Source: Membranipora membranacea (Eukaryota > Bryozoa > Gymnolaemata > Cheilostomatida > Membraniporidae). From it: a stretch of 64,000 bases of DNA. Under the pieces are notes generated by a model. The model was given only the letters and a program-made list of their open reading frames with translations. It was not told the DNA's origin and did no database searches. The stretch lies in contig OU612075.1 in assembly GCA_914767715.1 (NCBI GenBank), forward strand, positions 5,642,001 through 5,706,000. The letters run 5' to 3'. Made by a program: the position numbers and the translations under genes. This document shows, in pieces, positions 12,004 through 21,709 of this stretch (the first letter of the stretch is position 1; the number at the start of each line of letters is the position of its first letter).

Positions 12004-12580
12004 CACTAAGACATACTCTTCATTAAGTTATCTAAATATGTATCCAAATACATTGAGGAGTCAACTCCATGCAAGGAAAATCAGTAGACCATTCAATCAA
12101 GCTAAACTTGTAATAATATCTTAGTCTATGACACTGTGTCTATGGCTCTTCAGCATCTTATGCCAAATGTTCATGTATCCTGATGCTGTTGTCTATGAAA
12201 CGCAGTCTATGGCACATGAAGGTGTGATGTTGATTGATTAGAGCATTGAAGTATCAAGCATTTTCTGTTTTGCTCTCTGACGGTTTAGTTTTACAAAATC
12301 CAACCGCTGGTGGGATTCCTGCAAATATTCATCGAAAGTATCAATCAACTTTTTATAAACTAAGCTCTTTTGATATTCACAGTGGAAATTACATGAACTT
12401 ATATACACTGATAATAGTCACAAACGAAGACTTGATTTAGCATCAACATATCGACTTCCAATGTCAAATGAAAAAACTGTTGCAAACGATTACCATTCAT
12501 AGCTTTTGGACAGGTTTAACTTATGCAAAAAAAATCATAGGTCCTGTTGAGACTGCTCTTTTGCCGAATAAAATCTTTAA

Positions 12581-14758
12581 TCACATTGACAATATGGTTT
12601 TGAGCTGCAGACTCTTGACTCTACCTCGTTTTCTGTTCTGAATCCTAATACGAGCAAGGTTCAAGTTTTTCTGTCTCTGTTGCCGGCATTTCTCTTCAAG
12701 CGCTTGCAGAGTTGAGCTTATTTCTTTTTCAAGCAAATGATTGTACTCCTCCTGCAGGAAACATGCTAGCAAGTTATAGATTAATGATTTGATATATTCA
12801 TTTATCATTATATTAGTTTGGAAATATGATTTTCGGCAAATCAACTCATTCCGAGCAAGAATTATCTTTACAGCCTTGTTTTGTCTTATGTAGGGGGAGG
12901 GTAGTGGTATGAGACCGTACTCTCCAGAGAACAGGTGATTGACACCCATAGCGCTCAAAGACCCCGGGACAATTTTGATTATTACTGATAGAACACATCC
13001 TTGATGTTAGAAGGATGAGTAGTTCCATCGGTTGGTTTTGTGATTACATGATTTGTCTGAGTCTGAGGAGTTTGTGATTTGTGAGAGTTGTGGGTTGAAG
13101 TATGATTTGAGTTTTGTGGTTTGCGGGTAGGGAGAAGCCAGGGTAAATCCCTGGAGACGAGAGTGGGAACCGAACCCGAGACCTCTCATTTGATAGCAAA
13201 GGATGTGATCAGTTGCACTATCAAAACTTCTTTACAGCATAGCAGCAGTGGTGCTGCCGCTCATCAATAAAATCAACCCAAATAGTTCAAGGTTATCGGA
13301 GTGGTTTGGGGGTTTACCCAAACTTTACTTAATCTTTACCCAAACTTACGGTACTTCCCCAAACCAAAAACTGCAAACCCAGAAAAGTGATCTGAGGCCA
13401 ATAATTGTTTTTCTGTGGTGAGAACCACCATACTAACCCTACTATCTGCCACCCTGTATACCTCCACCTCTCTGTTCTTAATGTAGTTTACTAGATCAGA
13501 CCTACGGGAGGTGCTCAGCACTTCTGTTGACTGGAAGACTGGCTGTAATCTGAATAAAATATACAAAATAAGAAGTTTCAGCACTAAAAAGAATGACTTG
13601 TTTAATGTACTTCTCCCATCAGGTTTGCTATTGGAATGAGGTCTCCTTTCTTTGAGATATATATTGAAAGAAGACAAACTGCCTGAGAAGTTATAGGCCA
13701 ATATATCAAAGGATAAGATATTGTATGAGGCAATCGATCAGTAAGTAAGATGTATATTGTTATTGTAATCTGTAATTATTGGCACAAAATTAATCACCCA
13801 GAATAATATCTAAAATAACAAGTTTCAGCACTAAAATAAATGACTCAAACTGATTCAATTTTCTTCTCCCTTCAAGTTTGATTTGGTAATCCCCTTTGGA
13901 ACTGTAACCGTTTGAATGAGGTCTCCTTTCTTCGCAATATATATAGATAGATATTTTTGTGATTTACTATGATGACGATAAACATTTTATTGCATTTTTT
14001 ATGTACTGTCAGATCTAATTTATACATTTAATCGTATATTGATTGACAAATTAAAGTATTCACACAATAAAATCTGTCTGTGAAATTAGAGGGCAATATT
14101 ATCATAATTATAGGATCAGATATTGTATACATCTGGTCGAAAAATTGTGGTCTTCAAGTTTTTAAATTACTCTCAAATAAGAGAAGTTGTCATCTGTTTT
14201 CCCAGGAGGAGACAACTTTTTATGTCATCCTTCCATTGATGCGCATGTCTGTTCATAATGACTTAGAGTATGTATTTTCAATACTAATAACACTACCTCC
14301 ACTTTTCTTGCAAAATGAGTGAGACTAGCTGTTTGAGGGTCCCTGTGGCACTTTTGACAGGAGCATGGCTTGTACTCTACAACGGAAGAGGATTCTTTTA
14401 AACAATAAATATTTCAAAAAGAAAATCAAGTTTGAAATGAAGTTAAAGATATATATATACACAGCCGATAAAAGTACAAGCACTAATATCAGACCGAGCA
14501 ATAAAGACAGACTGACAGACAGACACACAGACAGTGATAACCTGACTACAGCATGAGCATTTGGTGAGGGTTTATTGGATTTTCTCCAAGGTAGCAAGTC
14601 AACATTAGCTCCGTGACAATGACAATACTGAGGTTGAGAGGTACTTACAATTTGCTAACTTGCTCACGTCTCATATCTGAAGTCATATCGGCGTGCCATT
14701 CCTTCGCTAGTTGATCGACTATCCTGATAGGTGCAGCTGTTATTGCATTATCAGCCAT
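12581..14758 (-). CDS. Stand-alone CBP/p300-type KIX domain protein (130 aa)
   Basis: Three minus-strand exons: 14649-14758, 13438-13549 and 12581-12751. Phases agree (2, then 0) and give 130 residues ending in TGA. KIX is the CBP/p300 domain that binds CREB, MLL and Myb activation domains. The product aligns along the whole domain: EWHADMTSDMRREQVSKLL to helix 1, VFQSTEVLSTSRRSDLV to the IFPTPDP loop and helix 2, YIKNREVEVYRVADSREEY to the YARKVEGDMYESANSR block, and HLLEKEISSTLQALEEK to helix 3. About 13 residues precede the domain and a basic tail (RIRIQNRKRGRVKS) follows. Start is the first Met just before the domain. In helix 3, positions matching human CBP Tyr658 and Lys662, which contact phosphoserine of CREB, read Ser and Gln. 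Nothing like ZZ, HAT or bromodomain exons is nearby. It could be a true small gene or a relic; the open frame through three exons favours a gene. Confidence 0.75.
13135..13235 (-). mobile_element. tRNA-derived SINE in KIX intron 2
   Basis: On the minus strand an A-box-like TAGTGCAACTGATCACAT is followed by a B-box GGTTCGGTTCC, in tRNA order and at tRNA spacing, after which the sequence loses tRNA similarity. Related to the segment at 7690-7795. Confidence 0.55.
13550..13945. repeat. Two direct copies of an intronic segment in KIX intron 1
   Basis: 13550-13665 and about 13800-13945 share AAGTTTCAGCACTAAAA, the CTTCTCCC stretch and GAATGAGGTCTCCTTTCTT in the same order. This is a diverged tandem duplication of the sequence just upstream of KIX exon 2. 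Confidence 0.6.
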
Positions 14759-16074
14759 TCATATAGACTGGTGTGGAACAGTTTTACGGCTCAAATGGCT
14801 CTGAAGCCCAAACCCCTGTTTTTATTGCAATGTTCAGAGATGTTCAATGACAGACCATTATGGGAAAGATCCAAGTCATAATTGTAATGGGCTGGGAATA
14901 TTACTGCTTTAGAAGGTGAGATTTGCCTGTACCGCAGCAAGTAGCAGCTACACTGGAAGCTGATGAGATTCAGTCTATAGCGATGAGTAGCTCTAGTACA
15001 ATGAACCCAGCTACAGATTCTCTGTGATTTGGACGATGGTAAATTTGTTCGAGCACGCTGCCATTGAATACTAAAGTAAATCAGCTAGCTCTTAGGATTG
15101 TATACCACATCTGTGTATTCCGTCTTCTGACTGACACGTGGAAAGACATGCTGACAAGCTGGATAGACAGCTAAAACCTCACTGCAAGGGGTGCCAGCAA
15201 TGGGCCATGTAAGGCCATAACCCTAACACGTACTTTGTGTACTGAATATCGGGTATGCTAACTAGCACATCAACCCATTCGCTTTTGGGGATATGAGATG
15301 GCGCAATCCGTTAGCGCGCTTGCTATTCACTGGCGACTGGTGCTGGAGGAGTTGTGGGTTTGAATCCCTTACGGGGAGCTTTCAAGGTTCATTGTTCCAG
15401 CCCCGAGCACCGTCGGGCCTCGGTGTATACCTCTTTTTAGGATTCATCTCACAATATAGACAAATATGATGATATTGCTTCTCGAACTATCGGCTAAGAT
15501 CAAAGTGTCGCGGCCAATGGGCAATTAGTGCCTGTTTCAGTTTCTGGCAGCTTGCTGCATACTCACGATTATATAGTAGGTCCTCTTTGGCCTCACCTCT
15601 AGGATGCATTCTAGTTTTCTAGGATGTACCACACTCTCAGTACAAGGATTTTGGGCATCATAGGTTCCTCTTTAGGGGCAGCCTCTGTTTTGTCATAAAC
15701 AGGGTCGAAGAAATCAGCAGTGTGCCCATTTCTGTCCATCTTTTGATTAAGTTCGTCCAACTATGTCAAAAAAAGGATAGACACGAGCAGGCGGACGTGA
15801 ATCCCGTCCGTCGCACACCTCTGGTCGCAACTGCTTATGAAACCTCTGAGGATCAGCTGAGGATGCTGTCAGCATGTATATTAACAATGGTGCACATATT
15901 GTGCAAACCTCTGATAACACGTGCCTGACTGTACTGACCATAGAAATAGAGTATCGATGTCTATGGTACTGACTTAATATCTCAATGATTACTAAAATTA
16001 CTAAATGATTACTAAAAAAGATTGACGTTGAGTATTTATTAAAAAAGGTATTTCATAGCTTCTCTGTCCTACAG
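14759..16074. other. Stretch without a supported gene; one SINE
   Basis: No exon of the neighbouring families is visible. It holds the SINE at 15297-15425. An open frame on both strands at 15722-15941 has no recognisable domain. Confidence 0.45.
15297..15425 (+). mobile_element. tRNA-derived SINE
   Basis: A-box-like GGCGCAATCCGTTAGCGC is followed at tRNA spacing by the B-box GGGTTTGAATCCC. Unlike the tRNA-Tyr copies it has no closing acceptor stem, so it is a SINE rather than a gene. Confidence 0.6.
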
Positions 16075-19000
16075 GTACGATGGATGATGGTGATGATGGC
16101 ATTTGGATTTCTTATGCTGAATGTGTTTGGCTACAAGTTAAAGCAGTCAAGCAATGATGATGATGGCCAGGCCAAAACAGTGAGTGTAACAATCATATCA
16201 TCATGAATATTCTACTGTCAAATCTTTTGCAAAAGACGGCATGGAAAGATATGACAGTAAGGGACTGGCGATTTTTGCAAGCCCTTTGTTTGGCAAAAAA
16301 AAGCTAATGATGCCATTCCATTAAGGAGTTCAATGAACACAACAGACAAGGAAATTCACAACCGAAAAACTTTAAATTAAATAGAAAAATAAAGAAAAAT
16401 AGTCTCAAACGATTGATTGCATCAATCAAAATATACCATTGAAATAGATATAGTCGCCTGAGTTGATACCATTACCAACTCGATTTTGTTGTTTCCTCAT
16501 GCTATTCTACCTAAAGTCCACACTGATTTCGAGATTTCACTATTAACATGTGTATCTCTGATCGATAGAGCCTCTGTCGTAAATAATTGGCACCTAAATC
16601 AGGCTAAAAGAGAGGACAACTCTGATTTTATCAAACAGACATGATCAAAAAACATATACCTAGCTCTGCATTATTAGCAATTTTTTCTTTCTCTCTTCTG
16701 AGCTTAGGCTAGCAATACACAGTTTCGATGTAACTTTGTTTGTCAAAGATATGTACTTTATTCTCTTCTAAAACTGAAAATAAGTAAGATAAGATTTTAG
16801 GAAAGACTTTAGGCACACTGATCACGTGATATACTATTGCATGTATATCTCTGATCGATAGACAGTGAATTAATTCACCTAGCCTCAGGGCAGTTGAAAT
16901 GTAGTGTCAAGGAGACGTATGGGTGATTACCCTAAAATCTAGCCTGTCTTGACAAGCTACCGAACAAAGCTTCTAAAAACAGGCTATGATAAAATCATGA
17001 CAAATAGCCTCAGTGTTCTTTCATAAATAGGGAAGTGAAAACTTGGCACATGATATTCAGTGTATTTCCATGAGATTTTTTTGCACAATCTGAATCAAGC
17101 TTATGCACATATGTCTATAAGCAAAATGCTGTATGATCTATTTGACTATCGCTTTAATTTCGACGGGACAATTTTTATCGATGTCCGTAGTGATAATATC
17201 AAACACAAGCAAACACTATAAAACATAAATGTTGTGAGTGAAAACTTTATTGAAATCATTTTATTTTGGCGAGGCAGGTCGAGACTGAGACAGCAACAAC
17301 ATTCAAGACAAGACCAAGACGAGACCATGACGAGACCGAGACGAGACCCAGATGACACCGAGACGAGACCGAGACATATATCGATGCCGACAAAATTAGC
17401 TGCCACTTTGTTGGCATCTGGAAATTGAATAATTGACTTTATTAATTTTGGTATTACATCAGTCTGGTCTTCTGAACAAACATCATTTTAGAAGATCAAT
17501 GGTCACGATAATAGATCATAATACAGTATAGTTAGGTGTTGACTGTACATATGGCCAATTGGGTAATCATCATAAAAAAATTCATAATGACCAAGTCTTG
17601 GCATTAGTTAGTTTAAGTGCTCAAACGGTGGCGGGATGCTGGTAGAGGCATTTCATTATCAACCGGTTGATAATGAAATGCCTCTACCAGCATCCCGCCA
17701 CCGTTTGAGCACTTAAACTAGGCACAAGTCTGTCTCGACATGTGTCTGTAACGGGGAGACAAGTCTCACAAGACCAAGGCATTGCCATCACTATGGGCAG
17801 CAATATCAAAAGACAAGTGAGGATTAAGATTTGGGTTTTGGTTGTTTGCTGCCGCTGGTATCTCCTTCTGAGGATGGTGTTGAAGAGGTCATGGCAGCCA
17901 TACGACGTCGGAGCATTGCTGCCTGTTTATTTCGATTATTTGCCTGTTGCTGCTTTAATTTCTGTTTGATATTCAGACAGAATGGCACAGGGCACTTGCC
18001 TTCGTTACAGTTCTTAGCATGGAAGCAACACAAAGTAACAAGCTGTTTGCATATAGCACAACCTCCGAGATTTTTTTTCTACAAAACACAGACAGCTTTG
18101 AATTATGAGTGAGAGCTGGATGGCATATAAAGGCTGGTCCAAGAGCCTTCTAGCTCACCCATAAGCTAGTCTACTCAACATCGATTGGTAACTTGTTGAA
18201 TGCAAGTTCTAGTTTTCACACCGGCATTGACAAAGGCTCGATTGAGCTTACCCTGCAACTTTTGGTGTGATGAACAACCTTCTTCATCTTTTGACAGCTG
18301 GGTTGTTGACAGTTGGGATCACTACACTGACAGGCATGTTTAATGGACTGGATACATCTCTGTATGCTGATATGGCGTGACTCAGAAGCGGTCGTCGCTG
18401 CAGAATCTTCATTGCGATTCTCGTCTGACGTACAAGGCATATCGCTTGATTTCTCTTCTTTTTCCTCCTAAAAAAGAAGTCAATGTAGTTAAAAAGTAGC
18501 AAAGTACACTTGGAGACGATTAAGAAAGTCAAATTCTAATTACTTACTCTTTTGTCACCAATAATTGTGCTAGTTATGCTGTTGTCTTTAGCAAAGATTA
18601 TAAATTAAGTAGAGTGTAAATAAATACATCGTCATTCCATACCACAATGTTGTGACAGCAAGAGGCAAAAGTGTAGCCTGGGCTGTCTCAATCGGTGGGT
18701 GGCATCTTAGACAATATTTGTGTCAATCACCTGTTCCCTAGAGAGTATGGTCTCATTACCACATCCGTATCAGACAAGGATATCAATGGTCAATCCAATC
18801 AACACGTTATGTGACAGACGGAGCAAAGATAATTAGAAATTTACAAGTGTCGTACATAAGGCTTATCTGAGCCAAATCAAAGTAACTGTCTATGACACTA
18901 TTTGCTTCCTAGTCTAAGTGCTCAGACAGCATTACATTATCAAACACTCAATTTCAGTTCTGACTTCTGAGTGTTTGATAATGTAATGCCATTAGACTTC

Positions 19001-21445
19001 CCATTTCAGATGTCTGAGCACTTAGACTAGTTGCTTCCTTGTCACCCTTACCTTGTCAGTTTCCATATTAGTATGTGTTCCTGTATCTCTGTCTGTAGTC
19101 ACATCGGCATCATTTGCGGCCTTAGGATCTGCTATATTAGTGGATGAAGCTGAAGCCATTACCTTCCCTACTTCATGTTGATGCAATCTTATGCTGATTC
19201 ATAAGCTCAACTGTTAACTAACCCACCCAACAACCTAACAAATAATATTATTACAAGGACCAATCATGTTTCTCTGAGTTTGTTTTGTCATGATGAAAAT
19301 GAGATCATTGGAATTCCCAGTTTCCTATTAGGCAAATTCGCGACCTGTTCCACTGTAATAAAATTGATTATTAATAATCATTGTAAAATCGCATACGCAG
19401 TAGCTCTCAACTGCGGATGGGATTTTACACTGATTATTAATAATCAATTTTATTACAGTAGGTAAATTCTCGCCCTAGGTATCTATATTAAATAATCATT
19501 ACTCATAATCATTTTCATGGGGAAATCCAACTGAATAGATTTTATGATTAGGTATACGGTTTTTCTATATCAGCCAAATGAAACTTAGAATTACCTCCTC
19601 ATTGGTAATAGGGAGACAACTTGAATTCAAGTTGGATTCAGTTGGATTTCCCCATGAAAATGATTATGATTAATGATTATTTAATATAGATACCAAGGGC
19701 GCGAATTTACCTAATGGAACAGGTCGCGAGTTTGCCTATTGTGCCCTTTATACTCAAGAAATTCTCAAGTTCAGTGTGTATACTATGTGATTCGTTTATG
19801 GTTTATAGTCATGAGAAACAAATATTGTCTAATTTGGTATTTCCAATAAAATGTTTGATGCGGGGACTTTTCCTCTTTCTAATTCCATACTCCGCTATGG
19901 TAATTACTATACTAAACATGAACATCATCATAGTGCAATCATATAATTTTCTTGATTGAACTATATATGTTATCTGACAAATTACCAACACAGCAAACAA
20001 AGTTCAATTTAAAACAAACTTAAAATATCAGAGAGAAAATTCTTTAAATAGAATAATTCAAAATTAGTTTTCGTCATTTTTCTGCTAACATTATTTTCTT
20101 GGCACAAATTGCGAAAAAACATCAGTCCAAATAAAAGTGCATGAAGTCATGTTTGTTCCAATTTGCCTGCATTCCAGTTGCTCCACTTCCACTGGTCACA
20201 CCGCAGCCTTATTGCCTATGGTGTGACCAGTGGAGAGGGAGCAACTCTGAATTCAGGCTAATGGACCAAACTTGGTCTAGTCAGGGAGTTGGGTCTAGTT
20301 TATACATGAGTATATAACAGAGCCAGAACATTGAATACCATGCCTTCAGCACTAATTAGAAGAAGTGTTTGATAATTCAACCAGAGTAAATCATCCAATG
20401 TAAACTTCATTTTGTACACATTTTATTAACAATATTTGAGAATTACTTTTGAATGAATAATGAATATAATTCTGTACATTTGCAGGGCTTATAAATAGAA
20501 AAAATGTGCACAACATCACCAGTTGTCGGTTTTAAATACATATCTCCTGTTGATAGGGAGGGGGGGGGGGTAAGACTAAGCTTTCAGAAAGTTATAAAGT
20601 ATATAATAGTTATCAGAAAATATAATATCTGTTCAAAAACCATCTGCATTGGATTACTCCATTACAATAGATACTATCTACAAGTATACGAATTATCAGT
20701 AGATAACAGGAGGCCGCCGGCATATATAGTTATTTAACATAAATAGAGAATGAGGGTCTAGCGACATATAGAATACATATTGCATTCATTCGTCACTTGA
20801 TGTGAATACCAAAATTTGAGAGCAATAAGGAGAATACCATTGGTTTGAACTTTCACCTCTGACCTAATGACCTGTTCGTTCTGATTATGAGCCATGGCCA
20901 ATGAGGATATATGTAGCCTAGTCCCAAGCAAGGATGCAACAATTTAATAGGGCAAACGACTATTTTGAAATGTAGAAATTCATTAAAACGGTATTTTATA
21001 CATTACAGAGCAGTGGGCCTCAATGCAATAATGATTTTCATATCTTACATAGACCAGCTGCATGACTATAATAGTTATGTGTAAGAAAAAACACTAAATC
21101 AGCAGCGATCCGACAGATGAAGTAAATTTAATAAATATAAATGGAATAAGACGATTTGTCGCCACAAGAAAAAATGGGTCGTGGCAGGGGTCTTAGTCTT
21201 TTTTTAGATGCTTATAAAATGCGTGAAAATAAATGTTTATGGCAGGTTGCTTGAATCAGCAAGGCATAATAAATGCATAATATTATACGGAGGATATACA
21301 TAGATTTACACTCCAGTCCCATTTTTTTTTCTCGCCGCAGTGTCAACAGGTGGAGGTACTATACAAGTTCTGGGCAGCCGAAGTGGATCTAAAAACAACA
21401 CAAGATGTCGTCGACTCGGTGATAAATAAGACTGTTTCACAATAA
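16075..21445 (+). CDS. Possible small membrane protein, two exons of a + strand gene
   Basis: Two 105-nt open exons share phase 0: 16075-16179, after a TCCTACAG acceptor and before a GTGAGTG donor, and 21341-21445, after the strong TTTTTTTTTCTCGCCGCAG acceptor and ending in TAA. The first encodes a hydrophobic span, WMMVMMAFGFLMLNVFGY, then a polar acidic linker; the second encodes CQQVEVLYKFWAAEVDLKTT and a short tail. No start codon exon was found upstream. I do not recognise the protein. The intron would be 5.2 kb and would contain the TAZ2 gene on the other strand. The two exons may be unrelated chance signals. Confidence 0.3.
16180..17610. other. Repeat-rich stretch without a supported gene
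   Basis: It holds pieces of the dispersed CATGTGTATCTCTGATCG repeat near 16548 and 16842, part of the ACAAGC foldback family near 16935, and a GAGACC minisatellite at 17276-17375. Confidence 0.5.
17276..17375. repeat. Degenerate GAGACC minisatellite
   Basis: Irregular repeats of GACGAGACC and GAGACGAGACC run for about 100 bp, starting from GGTCGAGACTGAGAC. Confidence 0.7.
17611..17718. mobile_element. Perfect 108-bp palindrome flanked by TA
   Basis: Two 54-nt arms starting GTTTAAGTGCTCAAACGG are exact reverse complements with no spacer (centre AACCGGTT). TA lies directly outside both ends. The arm end resembles the MITEs at 11493 and 18912, so it is likely a TA-target MITE. Lack of any mismatch suggests recent insertion or gene conversion between arms. 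Confidence 0.85.
17824..19159 (-). CDS. Stand-alone CBP/p300-type TAZ2 zinc-finger protein (192 aa)
   Basis: Three minus-strand exons: 19052-19159, 18252-18467 and 17824-18078. All are phase 0 and give 192 residues ending in TAA. Exon 1 starts MASASSTNIADPKAAND; an in-frame TGA lies upstream of that ATG. Exons 2 and 3 encode a full TAZ2 domain at about residues 63-155. All three HCCC zinc sites are present: HACQC with PNCQQPSC; HHTKSC with GGCAIC; and CCFHAKNC with CPVPFC. SIQRCIQS begins the first helix and LRRRMAAM ends the last. In CBP/p300, TAZ2 binds p53, STAT1 and E1A-type activation domains. Compared with the CBP fragment at 21.7-24.4 kb the frame ends where that copy has a glutamine codon (CAA here TAA), so the protein stops just after the domain. 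No HAT, ZZ or bromodomain exon is nearby. It is either a new short gene or a truncated duplicate. Confidence 0.75.
18912..19027. mobile_element. TA-flanked MITE in TAZ2 intron/exon-1 flank
   Basis: Arms GTCTAAGTGCTCAGACA and TGTCTGAGCACTTAGAC are flanked by TA; inner arms CATTACATTATCAAACACTCA also pair. It lies just inside intron 1 of the TAZ2 gene. Same family as 11493 and 17611. Confidence 0.75.
19328..19742. mobile_element. Nested foldback: one palindromic element inserted into another
   Basis: The outer arms are GGCAAATTCGCGACCTGTTCC at the left and its near complement TGGAACAGGTCGCGAGTTTGCC at the right. Further inside, GGTATCTATATTAAATAATC and GGGGAAATCCAACTGAAT pair with their complements on the right. 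The left arm is interrupted at about 19352-19462 by a separate hairpin with arms GTAATAAAATTGATTATTAA, which is why the left outer arm appears split. Confidence 0.75.
20169..20262. repeat. Hairpin-forming repeat
   Basis: Arms starting GCCTGCATTCCAGTTGCTCC pair with GGAGCAACTCTGAATTCAGGC; inner CCACTGGTCACACC pairs with GGTGTGACCAGTGG. Loop of about 16 nt. Confidence 0.75.
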
Positions 21446-21709
21446 CTAGTTTTGTTTAAATAGCAGTGAATCCTATGCCTAAAATAATGGGGGAGGGGCC
21501 CTACTGTCTAGCGATGAAAAATTTAATAGTTATGTACATGATAATTGTGTTGTGACTGCTATTCTGAGACTGGGAGTACTATGATAATAATTAACACTAG
21601 TTAAATTATGTACAACATACATGTAGTAAAAAATAGAAATTGATATGACAGCAGTTAGTGCAATATTCACAACTTCACACCAGAAGTGCGACGGCAGCGG
21701 GCACTTTCA

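Larger units (their letters stand above)
11164..12580. other. Intergenic stretch between MED27 and the KIX gene
   Basis: This is the shared 5' flank of MED27 and 3' flank of the KIX gene. It holds one TA-flanked MITE (11493-11578) and one foldback (11940-12003). No further exon is visible. Confidence 0.5.
19160..21340. other. Intergenic stretch dominated by foldback elements
   Basis: It holds the nested foldback at 19328-19742 and the hairpin at 20169-20262. The rest is AT-rich with no supported exon. Confidence 0.5.

Noticed and set aside
15722-15941. Overlapping open frames on both strands
   Set aside because: No recognisable domain, no splice context and no copy in other blocks.
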